Assembly: GCA_949825025.1 (NCBI GenBank)
Contig: OX463786.1
Location: forward strand, 9,597,094-9,661,093
Source of the DNA: Siphlonurus alternatus
Taxonomy: Eukaryota > Arthropoda > Insecta > Ephemeroptera > Siphlonuridae
DNA length: 64,000 bases
Reading direction: 5' to 3'
The position numbers were made by a program, and so were the translations under genes. Shown in pieces: positions 27,792-39,415 of this stretch (position 1 is the first letter of the stretch; every line of letters begins with the position of its first letter). Below the pieces are notes generated by a model. The model made no database searches. It was not told the DNA's origin and worked only from the letters and a program-made list of their open reading frames with translations.

Positions 27792-28458
27792 AAGATAAAT
27801 TAAAATTTACAAATTAATTTTAAACTTATATACCCACTCAACGTTTCAATTAATTTATATTTATTGAATATCAGTAATCTGCTTATATATAAACTTTATA
27901 TTAAAAGGAAAACACTTTCCAGAATATGATTGATAACTGTAGAATTGATACCTTCCCTCACATATAGTGGTGGGGTTTAAAAATTTTTATAAAAAAAATT
28001 GACAATTTAAAAACGATTTTGCAATATTGCAGTTTTATGATTATAAATTAATTAATAAAATAAAATAAATTAGAAAATAAAAAATATTAATTAAAAACTT
28101 GCGTTATTATTAAATTTTTAAATACCAATTACAGACATAAAATGGGTTATAAAATGCAACATTCTATTAATTGTTTTTTAAAACATTTTAACAAGTTTAA
28201 GGGCATTGGGTGTAGCACCGGTAGTTGGCAACACTTACGTATCTTCACCGTGTTAATTTTTGATCATTGCTCCTCGGAGTAATTTTTGTGCTAGAGCTAA
28301 GCTGATTGCTGTAGTATCAAGATAATTAGTAGCCCAAGTGCACAATTTGGCTAAATAAAGCCTGATTTAAAGAAAAGTATTTTTTTTATATTTTAGAAAA
28401 ATGCATGTAAATTTAAAAAAATACTAAAAAATACTTTTCTTTAAATCAGGCTTTATTT

Positions 28459-30885
28459 CAATCAGAGTAAATCAGAGTAAATAAACCAAAAGCTCCTTGG
28501 ATTTCTAATGATATAAAGCAAAAAATGAATGAACGTGATAAAATTAGAGCAAAAGCTATTCAATCAAAATGTGAAAATCAAATGAACTGGTATAGAAAGC
28601 TTAGAAATCAAGTTAAAAGTATGATTAAGACCTCGTACAGAAATTTCATTAAAAAATTAATTCATATCAAAGGTAATGCTTCAGTTTTCTGGCAAAATTT
28701 GCGTAAAGCGGGTTTAATTAAATGCAAAGAGAACATATTACCATCACATATTTCTCCTAGTGACCTCAATGTTCATTTTATTCAGAGTCCTAATATATCA
28801 ATCAGTGAACAATTTAATACTGAATCGATCTATAATTCAAAGGAGAAAATTAATACAGAAAAATTTTATTTTAAATTTGTAACACCTGAAATTATTAAAA
28901 AGTCAATTTTATCAATATCATCTAATGCTAAGGGAGTTGACGGTATTTCAAATAATATGCTACAGCCAATAATTGATATATTATTGCCCTCACTCACACA
29001 TATATATAATTCATCTTTACAACGGGGTATATTTCCTACCTTATGGAAAAAGGCACTTGTTACGCCTGTACCGAAAGGGCCAAATGCAAATGACCTTAAA
29101 GATTTTCAGCCAATTAGTTTGCTATGTATTTTGGCCAAGGGGTTGGAGAAATTGGTGGTTGATCAAGTTAAAGATTATGTGGAGGCCGCTAATATATTGG
29201 ATAAATATCAGTCGGGATTTCGTGAAAATCATAGTACACAGACGGCATTGCTAAAAGTTACGCAGGATGTTCGTAATGCTGGTAACAATGGCTGTGTTAC
29301 TGTAATGGTATTACTCGATTTTAGTAAAGCTTTTGACACTGTTATTCATAGTATCCTTTTGGCCAAGCTTAAATCCCTCAATTTCTCTGACTCAACTCTA
29401 TCTTGGTTTAGGTCATATTTGTGTGACAGGCAACAGAGTGTCGTGGGTGATAAAAATACTGATTGGAAGTCATTACCTTGCGGCCTTGCACAGGGCAGTG
29501 TAACAGCACCGTTACTGTACCTGTTATACACATATGACTTGAGTAGTGTATTGAGATTTTCTAAATTTCATATGTATGCTGATGATTTGCAAATATATAT
29601 TCACTGTAAAATTAAATCAATTAATCAAGCTGTAATCCTTTTAAATCAAGATATTGAGAGAATACTACAATGGTCTAAAGAGCATGGATTATGTATTAAT
29701 GCGGGGAAAACGCAAGCTATAATTACTGGACCAGGAAGTTTGATTAATAAATTGAATATTAATGAAGTTGATAAAGTCATTGTCAAAGATGTACAAATTA
29801 AATATTCATATAAAGTTAAAAATCTTGGTGTTATAATGGATTGTAAATTATCTTGGACTTTTCATATAAGTTCTATTAGTAAGAGAGTTTTTTGTGCCCT
29901 TAGGCATTTATACAAATTCAGAAGTAGCACTCCTCAAATTGTAAGAATTAAGCTTGTTACCACAATGATTTTGCCGGTTATTGATTATTGTATTGTTTTG
30001 TTGAATGATATTAGTAAGGAAGAGTTACGGAGACTTCAAGTTATACAAAATAATTGTATTAGATATATTTTTGATTTAAAACCAAGAGAGAGTGTGACCC
30101 CTTATTATAAAAAGTTGCAGTGGCTCAAAATATCGGAGCGTCAGATGTTACATGGCTTAACTACTATATACAAAATTATACATAAAGTAGCACCTCCGTA
30201 TTTGCATGACTTGGTTCAACTCTCTGGCGAGTCACGACAGCGTAGTACTAGGGAGCACTCTCTCTTTATAAAGTTGCCTCGTTCTCAGTGTCAAATGTAT
30301 GAAAATTCTATCGTGTTTAATGGTGCTAAGCTTTGGAACTCTTTACCAGTTGCCACATGTAAAGCTAGTTCACTTTCTGTCTTCAAATCACTAGTCAATG
30401 AGTTTTTGTTAAGAAGGTCTCAGATAAAAGTGTTTTAATTAAGTATTTTATGTCTTATAGATTTTTAATGTGTTAATTTTTATTGTATTTATGTGTTTTT
30501 TGTATATATATATTGAAGTTAAGTTTACATTGTTGCAATTTCCATATAATTATTGTCAATAATCATAATAACTGTGTTTTTTTAATAATCTTTTAGTCGC
30601 ATTATGAAGTTTTTTATGTCATGGTTTTTATATATATATATAATATCAATTGAAAAGTATTAATATACATTGTGATTAAAATTTGTGATATAATAAGTGA
30701 AACGTGTGTGATAAAAGTTCTACGATAAAAGTTACGTACCTCAAGATGCTATTGGACTATTTATGTGTAAACAGTAAAACTTATGTATGCAATATTATTA
30801 ATTTGTATTTGAGGTTATGTGTAAGAATGGCTGTCAGGCCAAACATCGCCTAATAAAGAAATTTCTATTCTATTCTATTCTATTT
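28459..30885 (+). mobile_element. 5'-truncated non-LTR retrotransposon (CR1/Jockey-like) with pentamer tail
   Basis: Inserted into a MITE with TATTT at both junctions (28454-28458 and 30881-30885; ambiguous by a base or so because of the tail). The 5' junction has a tandem ATCAGAGTAA duplication. The endonuclease region is missing; the RT frame is open; the 3' UTR ends with AATAAAG and a short (TTCTA)n tail. An intact frame and intact host MITE arms imply recent insertion. Confidence 0.88.
28525..30438 (+). CDS. Non-LTR retrotransposon reverse transcriptase (ORF2 fragment)
   Basis: 637 residues with no stop or frameshift. RNA-dependent DNA polymerase used in target-primed reverse transcription. 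Motifs in order: NAKGVDGIS, a PVPKGPNANDLKDFQPISLL block, YQSGFRENHSTQTALL, the catalytic DFSKAFDTV (first Asp about residue 265), CGLAQGSVTAPLLYLLY, the catalytic box YADD at 351-354, and a C-terminal thumb region ending with FNGAKLWNSLP. In-frame PWISND lies just upstream of this ATG, so the ATG is internal; the natural ORF2 with its apurinic endonuclease domain was lost by 5' truncation. The QGSVTAP motif departs from the usual QGSVLGP. Clade assignment within the Jockey/CR1 group is by general resemblance. Confidence 0.92.
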   Translation: MNERDKIRAKAIQSKCENQMNWYRKLRNQVKSMIKTSYRNFIKKLIHIKGNASVFWQNLRKAGLIKCKENILPSHISPSDLNVHFIQSPNISISEQFNTESIYNSKEKINTEKFYFKFVTPEIIKKSILSISSNAKGVDGISNNMLQPIIDILLPSLTHIYNSSLQRGIFPTLWKKALVTPVPKGPNANDLKDFQPISLLCILAKGLEKLVVDQVKDYVEAANILDKYQSGFRENHSTQTALLKVTQDVRNAGNNGCVTVMVLLDFSKAFDTVIHSILLAKLKSLNFSDSTLSWFRSYLCDRQQSVVGDKNTDWKSLPCGLAQGSVTAPLLYLLYTYDLSSVLRFSKFHMYADDLQIYIHCKIKSINQAVILLNQDIERILQWSKEHGLCINAGKTQAIITGPGSLINKLNINEVDKVIVKDVQIKYSYKVKNLGVIMDCKLSWTFHISSISKRVFCALRHLYKFRSSTPQIVRIKLVTTMILPVIDYCIVLLNDISKEELRRLQVIQNNCIRYIFDLKPRESVTPYYKKLQWLKISERQMLHGLTTIYKIIHKVAPPYLHDLVQLSGESRQRSTREHSLFIKLPRSQCQMYENSIVFNGAKLWNSLPVATCKASSLSVFKSLVNEFLLRRSQIKVF

Positions 30886-31041
30886 AGCCAAATTGTGCAC
30901 TTGGGCTACTAATTATCTTGATACTATAGCAATCAGCTTAGCTCTAGCACAAAAATTACTCCGAGGAGCAATGATCAAAAATTAACACGGTGAAGATACG
31001 TCAGTGTTGCCAACTACCGGTGCTACACCCAATGCCCTTAA

Positions 31042-32020
31042 AACGCATCAATGGACATAATACATATATATTATAAATACGGCATTAATCATAAATGCAA
31101 ATATTTGTTCGGGATAGAATCGGTCACAGTGATACAAAACTCCCTTATTATATCCAATTGTGCAATCATGGTTTTTGATAAAATTAATAACTTTTATGAG
31201 CAAATAAAACTGCACTTTAAAATATTTTTTATTAATATAAAAACGCAATTTAATGTAGTCATGTGAACTATTTTAATATTAATATATCAAAACATTATAT
31301 TAATAATTATAGCTATAAAGTTTCAATAATACACTAATTATCATCAACTCATGATGGTTACAGTTATAACGTGTATTGTATCTCTAAAGCTATTCTCATC
31401 ATCATATAGTTAAGCTAATAATATGGTAATTAAAGCAACTCTATATATGTACTAAGTTTATAGATTACAATATGAGACAAACTATGCACAAGCTTCAAAT
31501 TCTATATCTAACATAATGGTCTCTATATAGTAAACTATGGAAGGTATTTTAGTGTCCTATATATCAGCAGCACTAACTTCACTATCAAGTAAAGCGCCCT
31601 TCAGGGGGCTAAAGTTAATAAACCCCCTTAGTCTATACTATATACATACTTCATTGTATTATGTATAAAACTAAGGGATGTAATTATTATACATATAGGT
31701 ATATAAAAGACCTTTGTACGCCGTACAAGCAAGGCCTTCTCTATTTTTTTTTTTTTTTTTACAACAATATAGAGGGCCTTGGTACAAGAAAAGAAAAATA
31801 GAAAAAGTAGAGACTTCAAGTGTCCCCCTGGCAGGAAATTTTTCTTCGTAGCCATCCTGTTGTTTTTTTTTGTTTTTTTATTATTATTATTTTTCTCTTC
31901 TTTTCTCAAAAAGTATTTAATTAAGATATTTACTTCCATTTATAGAATTTCTGATTTGCAATCTAGAACTCATTTTCCTCTAAATTTTTTTCTTTAATGA
32001 CGAAGCAGAGATGTTGAGTT

Positions 32021-32087
<67 letters not shown>

Positions 32088-33450
32088 TTTTTTATTTTTT
32101 TTTTAGAACGGTTGAAGTTTATACATACCGAATATATTTCTTTGTTATTTTATTTATTTTTATTGTTGATTTCACTCAAATATTGTAACAGTTTTGCTTG
32201 AAATTAATTTTTATGAATAAAATGTATTCTCTATATGAGTGTAATTATCCACAAATAATAAAAATTACCTTTTGAAAATATACGTATCGACCGGATCGAC
32301 CCAACACATGGTGATATTAATATTATAATCTTACTGCATTCTCCCAAATGTTAAATGTTCTATTCAAAGCTGAGTGCTATTTAAAAATACTATAATGTGT
32401 ATCTGTTTGAATATGTATAGACAATACGAATGTTCTTACGATATTTTTAATTTTATGATTTTACATATTTAAAAAATTTAGAACCAATAAAAAGTGCTAA
32501 GGATAGGAGAATATTCCATATTTAAGAAAACAAGTGTTCTTAATTATTAAAATATTTAATTTAAAAGCGTACATAATTTAAATTGATGTAAATGCTTGTT
32601 ATAATATGTTTTTTAATTAAATAAATGGAATTAAATTATTTATCAGTCCGTAATCTAATTTCAATTAAAATATATACTTTTTTTTAAGAATGGTCATGTC
32701 TTTTTATAATAATTTTATAACACTAAAAAAATATTGAAAGAAATACTTTTAAAAAAGTCAGCTATAGGCCATGCATGATATTTTTTAAAGTACATTAAAA
32801 AGTCGGTATATTTTCATTGTAATTAAAATATAATAAACAAATAATTATCATGAACTTATACATCTCTTAACTAATTCTCTAAATTACCCTTTCAAGGTAT
32901 AATATAATACTATAAAAAAATATATATATCCTAATCTTTATTACACTTAAAGAAAATATAACTTTAACACCTAACCCCATAAAAAAATGTTCTTTTTTTT
33001 TTTATATATTTGTTATTATACATTATTGTCATAAAAAAATAGTAAAGGTATTAAGAATTTCAATATTATTTTAATGTATTTTCCATGCTCTCAATATTAT
33101 ATTACATGCTGGCGTGGCTGAATAATAGTTTTCTTTTTGTTTAAACTTGTGTGAGCCGGTTGGTTGTTGTCGACGTTAAAAGGTTTAAGTCATAAACTTT
33201 TGAGAAAATGTTATTATAGAGAGCAAAAAGATCCAAAGGCAAAAGTTGGGAGTTTATAAAGCATAATTATGGCAGCAGCGTTAACTTTATACCATGTGCC
33301 ATATCTCAAGATATTAATAAATAAGGTAGATTGGAGGAATCTATTTATTAAGTTTCATGAATCATGAAGAAATATGTGTTATAGTTCATATATTTGAAAA
33401 ACGGACAGCCACAATGTTTTATTATTATTATTATTTTTAGTAATTATAAA
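31042..33450. other. AT-rich stretch without a gene
   Basis: Contains the TTTA array and several A/T runs; no supported gene or mobile element. Confidence 0.55.
32018..32090. repeat. (TTTA)n microsatellite
   Basis: About 70 bp, the reverse of the motif at 2934-3175. Confidence 0.93.
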
Positions 33451-33453
33451 AAT

Positions 33454-33682
33454 TAATATCCTTGACGCCATTTTATCCTTTCAGGTGTGTCCAAGTGTGT
33501 ATAAAGATGTAAGAGTTATCTTGCGACCAAGCTGGGGCTTAATTACCAGAACCCTTTTCTGCACTCTTCTGGGCTCCTACTACCAGATCTTTGCAGCCAT
33601 CTGCCGTGTTCGGGAATTGAACCGGGGACTTTCGGACCCTCGGACCAAAGTCAGATACTCTGGCCACTACACCACAGAGCAG
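33454..33682 (-). mobile_element. tRNA-derived SINE, full-length copy
   Basis: On the minus strand the 5' head (33682-33608) has an A-box-like TGGTGTAGTGGCC and a B-box GGTTCAATTCC spaced as in a tRNA, then a unique body. Presumably transcribed by RNA polymerase III and mobilised by a LINE. Confidence 0.8.
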
Positions 33683-33889
33683 GTTTATTATTTTATTTTT
33701 ATTTCAGAAATAAATGCTACTGTTCTGGATCTGTCTGATCTTTGTGAAAATTGAGACATAGAACTTTTACCATTCGTTCTTATGTATCAAAACTAGAAAT
33801 GGAGCTCTTCCTGCAGTGCATGTGAGAAAACCGCCTCCTTGAATTTGCTGGTTTAACCATGAGTTATTATTTTTTTAATGATTCCCACA

Positions 33890-34226
33890 ATGGACAACAT
33901 ATAAAATGAAAATTTTTTATTGCAGAAAGGAATACAGGGTACCAAATTATGCTTCTCTGAATTTTTTTCCAATTTTTTTGAAACCCAGAACTATTTTTAA
34001 ATAATTATTGAATGTGCGGCCACGCCCCCTGGAGGCGTCTATAGGCGTCTCGGTCCTATCCTTTTTATTAAGGATTATTCAGGGGTGCCAACTGAACTTA
34101 CAGAACTTTCAATAATTATTTAAAAATAGTTCCGGATCTCAAAAAGATCTGAAAAAATTTAAAGTAGCATAATTTGGTGCCCTCTGTTCATTTCTGAAAT
34201 AAAAAATTTTCATGTATGTTGTCCAT
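33890..34226. mobile_element. Foldback MITE (family G relative), copy 1
   Basis: ATGGACAACATA ends, then GAAAATTTTTTATTGCAGAAA, with a centre GGCCACGCCCCCTGGAGGCG unlike family G proper. Arms are inverted. Confidence 0.72.
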
Positions 34227-34744
34227 TTATTTCATTCGATTCCTTTTTACAGAAATTTCTTTCGACTCCGAAGTAACTGCGTATGATATTTTCGTTAAAC
34301 TGTTACCTTAAAGATTCTACCTGTCTTTTTAAAAAAGCCTTGCTCGATTACAGCTCTCTACATATATTGCATCTCTGACTAAGGTCTATAAAATTTTAAT
34401 TATTACTGCTAGAATCTTGCTAATGGACTTTTATTACCTTAAACATATCATATAATGCGCTGAATTAAATGTAAAAAAAGAAAATAATAAAAAACACTTT
34501 ATATATTATTATAGGCAAATATTATGATAGTTGTTTACTGGATGTAATTTAGATATAACTATTAAAATTTAATGTATGTTTCAATTAAAAACATGGTTAT
34601 TAAACTATTAAATATTACATTATAATATTATTATAATTATAAAACGTATAATTAAGTTCATGTCGATTAAAAAAAAAACTGTCCTTATAATTTCCCATAT
34701 TAAGAAACAGTATTTTATTGTTGTTCAATAATAAATGTATACAC

Positions 34745-35100
34745 CTTGGTGCCAAGAACTATATACTGGAAGGACGGCCTAACTTTAACGCGCCGCCATT
34801 TCCTCAACCAGTGACGTCACGACCTTGACTTTTCTAGCTCATTTGATTGGCTAGTTGCTGAGCCGAGCCGGCCGAGCGCGCGTTATAGTTTAGAGTTTCC
34901 GAACTCTACCGAGTATCGAGGTTTCTCAATTCGACGTTCTAGGTCGTCCTCCAGAATATAGTCGTTGCCTTGGTGCAGCACAAATGTTATTCCTGCTAAT
35001 CCTGTTCTCTTTGCGGGAGGTTTCATGCTATGGAGATTTGCATTGTTTTTCTGCGTGCTCTTCAATCCATAATTTCAAATCTTCATACCTTTGTCTCTTG
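34745..35100. other. CpG-rich block, possible promoter or transposon fragment
   Basis: GAGCCGAGCCGGCCGAGCGC and GTGACGTCAC within otherwise AT-rich DNA. A minus-strand frame (35065-34883) reads RTGLAGITFVLHQGNDYILE and is protein-like, but it has no ATG-linked context or partner exon. Confidence 0.3.
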
Positions 35101-35111
35101 TTAGAGCTGCC

Positions 35112-35283
35112 CAGGCCCGAACTGGAAATCTAGGGGTCAGTCAGGGCCATATAGACATTACAGGCAGCAGGGACCATCTAGAAGGGGGTCTAAGGCCACT
35201 TTTTGTATGCTCTAGATCTGTGTTGAAAATTAGAAGGGACAGTCAGGGATCCCTGAAATAGCTTTATGGCCAGTCCGAGCCTG
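35112..35283. mobile_element. Short hAT-like MITE
   Basis: Terminal inverted repeats CAGGCCCGAACTGG and CCAGTCCGAGCCTG (12 of 14 matching) enclose 172 bp with no coding. The flanking 8-mers do not match, so the duplication has decayed or the ends are slightly off. Confidence 0.5.
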
Positions 35284-36064
35284 GCAACTGGCACTCCAGT
35301 ATATAGATATAATAAGACGGTTAAAATTCATACTGATCGAAGATGTACCTCAATAACTGGCCATCAAAGGATAATCTGATTGTTGTTTTTTACTAAAAAT
35401 GTGAATATTGGGCCACAACTTTATCACCCAGTGGAAATATTCTTTAAATATGACATCATATTCATGTTATATACAGTATTACGAATGTTCACCACCGTTT
35501 ACCTTATAACAAAAAAAGGGCATACAGAAATTGTCAATGAAGAACTTGAGGTCCTCTTTATATATTAATTGTAATAATTTGGAGTAAAATTATATTGGTG
35601 CTTAATTTCTATAATATACTGTATATATATAAATTATTAATTGACAATTTTTTTGGAAAATATTCCAAATTTGTTTCAGTGATTGAAAAGCCTGTTATCA
35701 TACTTATCATTATTATGCATTCGATGTCGGCATTCTTTGCTATAATAAAATTGCAAATCTAATAATTTCTCTTTAAAATATAGCACCATTAAATGTCAGC
35801 TATCTCGAAATGTATTTATTTATTTTTTACTTTATTATTTTCACCTACTGTATATAATTGAAAGGTCAATTCTTCCAAAGAATTTTAAATTATATATATA
35901 TATATTAATTTTTAATCAAACCCTATTGGGTACTTCACAATTAATGAGTTCTTCTTTCTTTTAGAATCTTTCTGACTTCACAGTCACTGCATTGGCCAAC
36001 TTTCTCGACGACTTCTGATACCTGCATGCCCTTACCATGGCTCGCCTGATGGCACCATAGCGTC

Positions 36065-36450
36065 ATGTATTTTTTTTTTTTTTTTACAAGTATACGCCCC
36101 TATGAGTTTGGAGCTCAAGGCGGGGTAATGGGTAGGGATAAGGGAGAGAAACGATTATGGCCATGGTCTGTTATACGCGTCCTAGCATTTGCTGAGGTGA
36201 GACTGAGGGAACCGTGGAAACTTCAGTTAGGATGGACACCTCTACTTTTATCAATGAACCAAAGTGATACACCAAAGTCTGGGGAACCACACACAAGTGC
36301 ATCACTGGGAGGAAAGCGAGATAAATTTACCCCTAGAGAGGGGGCAGCGTAATTTTTATTTGAAACGGTCACCCATCCAAGTACTACAACCACGCTCGAC
36401 GTAACTTGACTTCGGTGATCTAATGAGAACCAGTCAATAGCTGCTAGCTG
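36065..36450 (-). mobile_element. 5S-rRNA-derived SINE, copy with poly(A) tail
   Basis: On the minus strand the head (36430-36366) reads like the internal promoter half of 5S rRNA: GATCACCGAAGTCAAG, then GTACTTGGATGGGTGACC. The 3' end is a poly(A) run (plus-strand T at 36068-36085). Typical SINE3 organisation. Confidence 0.82.
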
Positions 36451-36699
36451 TTACAGGACGCTATGATAGGACCTTTGATCACCTGTGTAAAATTTTTAAA
36501 TAAAGTGTACTCAATAAACTAATACAGTCTAATACAGCGAGTACGTAAGAACAGTACCGGGAAGCAATGCGTGGACATTTGCGTGTTTTACGTTGCGTGA
36601 GAGAGCCAGTTGGTCTCTTCACGCCATCCATGTCTTGATAAAGTATAGCTTTTAAGTCGGACCGCACAGCCTTTTAATTTAGATAAATTTTATGACCTC

Positions 36700-39110
36700 A
36701 GAAGAAGCTTAAGTAGTTTTATTTAAATTTAATACCTTTTAGTATAGACTAAATATGTAGTCGATTTATGTTAAACTGTTTGATGATACAAGAATTTTGT
36801 AGTTAATATTTTTTTGGAGCATTTTTCATTTTTTTGCAATTGATGACAAATATATTCACTGTTATAGTTTGTAATAAATTAAATATTCATATTCATCTTT
36901 CTACAAATTTAGATTGAGTTTTCATTATTATATTCATGTAAACAAACATTGCAGCCAATAATTCAATTTGTATATATATATATGTAGTCTGAAAGTTATT
37001 TATAATTTGAGAATTTAGTTATTATATTTTTTGTTGCTGTACATCGTAATACAACAGAGAAAGAGGACTTTTTTTTTCAAAATTAACAGTAAAATATATT
37101 ATAATTATAAATTTAAATTTGCTTAATTATTTGTAAAGTAAACATTGAACCATAAAATTAAATATGTAATTATTGAAAAAATATTATTTTATATTTAGTT
37201 TTGTCTCTTGAACTATGGGCATTAAAAAAAAAAATGTAATTATTATTTTGAACAGTATTGAAATATTCAATAAAAAACATACAATAATGAATTAATTTAA
37301 TTTTATGTTAAAATTATATTTATAGGGTTATAATTAAAATGATTTTATTATTCAAAACCAATGTTACTGTTTCGTTGGTATTTTAATTTTAATTACAATG
37401 TACTTTGAATTTTTACTGTTGTTTAATAATAATTTTGTTAATAATGCATAATTAAATTTGACAGTCATTTTTTAAATTTCTTTCTCATAAATCATTATTT
37501 CTATCTTTCTTATATTATTCGATTTCAATATAAAAAATGAAAAAATTCATATACCAAAGAACTGACATGTGAGTCTACTAATACTAATACTGCATATGAA
37601 ATTTGACATGTGTGCTGAAAATATAAAATAAATGCATGCTGGTTAAACTCCCTATAAACATTTTACTGAGTAACATCTTAAGTTTTAAATCGTATCTAAA
37701 ATTTGATAATACCCAAGAAAACATTTGATATAATTATAATAAATTCCTACATTAATCTTAAAAAGAAAATATACAAAGAGAATTTAATAAAAACATTTTC
37801 TTTTTATAAAAGAAACAAACAATAATATTTTCTTGTAATATTTGTGCTCCTAAATACCTGAAGTATTTTCTACACTTATAACATTCTTGACTTTTTTTTT
37901 AAAATGAAAAAATCTTATTCTCCTTTTTGTTTTGCAAAGCAAAGAATGCGAAAACTTGAACCCATAAAAATGAAAAATATAGCATTTGAGAAATGCTGTA
38001 ATGCGAAAATAATATAAACACAACAAAGAAGAATAAGCTCAAAGCAAAATTGTTTATGAGAAATATCTTTCCTGTTCACTTAATCTAATAACAAAATATT
38101 TTTATAACAACAATAATACAAGAAATTTTCTTTTGGTTTTCTCAAATGAAATGAAAAGGTCATGGCACCACCTTTTTTTTTCATGTGATTTTTATTAATA
38201 TAAATAATATATTATTTAATTTCTTGTATAATTATAATTATTATATAATATATAATGTAAGAAGTCACGGCCGAAATTCGAACACAGAGTCGTCTCTTGC
38301 CATGCCTCTCTCTCTCCCCCTGCATGGCCTATGCATAGTAAAAACATATTAGATTATAATTTATAATTATGAATCATCATGTATATAAATAAAATATTAT
38401 ATAATATTGATAGTACATACCATAATTGAATATATATATATCTTCAATTGTTTTCCCGACCAGTGTTTTTGTATGCTTTTCAGCAGATTTTGGTTGTTAT
38501 TAATTTTATCTATATATTATTTCGAATGATTTTCAATTAAATAATTATTGCATGTATTTAGAGTCTTATATAGGTTTGCATTGATCGACTGCTTTCTGTT
38601 ATAATATGTTATTGATTATTTTCTGTATTTTACAAGTAATATATTTTTATTATTTACTATTTATCGTGTATTATTATCTAATGTCTCAAATCTCAAACCT
38701 GATAGTATGAGACATAATATATTTTTTATTTGTATTTTATAATATTTTATTATTTTATTTTATTATAAATAATATTGTCTTTATTTTACATGACATGTGT
38801 TCATTTGGTCAGTTCTGGATTTTATTAATATTGTGACATGCTTATATTGTGTAATGCATAATATGTACGTACAATCGAAAAGCAATGTGATGCGCAATTG
38901 CGCATCAATGAATGTCAACGACTGTAACTTTTATATCAATTTCTTGAAGTGAATCTAATATATATCAGAGACCTGTAATATATCTGTGCTAATATATTTT
39001 GAGATTTAATATAGTCTGCTGGACAAAATGTATGAAACAATAATAAATAATAAAAATTGAATTAGTAGATTATGTCGTGCTCATATTTATGTTTTGCAAT
39101 GCTCAGAGTT
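36700..39110. other. AT-rich intergenic region upstream of CTU1
   Basis: No open frame of note. A minus-strand GTGTTCGAATTTCGGCC at about 38269-38285 resembles a tRNA B-box but no matching A-box or cloverleaf was found. Confidence 0.5.
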
Positions 39111-39226
39111 AAAAGACCCTGCCAATTTGGACCCCAAAGTAACTTTGTTTGGACCCCTCACTCTTCTTTATTTTTTAAACACTCCCGCTGAAACGTCATA
39201 GATGGCGCCAGCTACTTTGAGCAAAC

Positions 39227-39232
39227 CACGTG
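39227..39232 (+). promoter_or_regulatory. CACGTG E-box upstream of CTU1
   Basis: A perfect CACGTG, in the context CCACGTGACC, lies about 46 bp before the TATA box within a GC-balanced segment (39170-39260) that contrasts with the AT-rich surroundings. This is a typical bHLH-zip (USF/MITF/MYC class) site; actual use is inferred. Confidence 0.4.
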
Positions 39233-39277
39233 ACCTCATTGCATCAGCTGTGATTGTTTACGTATGATTTGCAAGTG

Positions 39278-39285
39278 TATAAAAG
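39278..39285 (+). promoter_or_regulatory. TATA box of CTU1 (TATAAAAG)
   Basis: A perfect TATAAAAG lies 80 bp before the CTU1 ATG, leaving room for a start site about 30 bp downstream and a 5' UTR of roughly 50 nt. No upstream ATG interrupts except a short one at 39318. Confidence 0.55.
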
Positions 39286-39364
39286 CTGTAAACTTTGCAT
39301 TTTTATTTTAAAATATATGAAGTATTTATTGATCTGAAACCTTCATTATTAATTATATTCTATA

Positions 39365-39415
39365 ATGCCTATCGCTTGCTCCGCTGCAAGATGTCCTAAA
39401 AATGCAATTTTAAAG
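39365..39415 (+). CDS. CTU1: CTU1 exon 1 (residues 1-17)
   Basis: ATG to AAG followed by the donor GTACGT, phase 0. It encodes the first half of the N-terminal zinc ribbon (C5, C10) and is too short to stand out as an open frame. Confidence 0.88.

Larger units (their letters stand above)
28201..31037. mobile_element. 410-bp TTAA-flanked foldback MITE, copy 2, split by a LINE
   Basis: TTAA (28197-28200) then GGGCATTGGGTGTAGCACCGG at the left and the inverted equivalent ending at 31037 followed by TTAA (31038-31041). Left part 28201-28458 and right part 30886-31037 sum to 410 bp, exactly the length of the intact copy at 22942-23351. The interruption is the retrotransposon described separately. 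Confidence 0.9.

Noticed and set aside
33485..33754. 89-codon frame, or a tRNA gene, at this site
   Set aside because: The tRNA-like part lacks an acceptor stem and continues into a body shared with 46881-47056, so it is a SINE head, not a tRNA gene.
36065..36352. 95-codon frame over a GC-balanced stretch
   Set aside because: The stretch is the body of a 5S-derived SINE read on the opposite strand.
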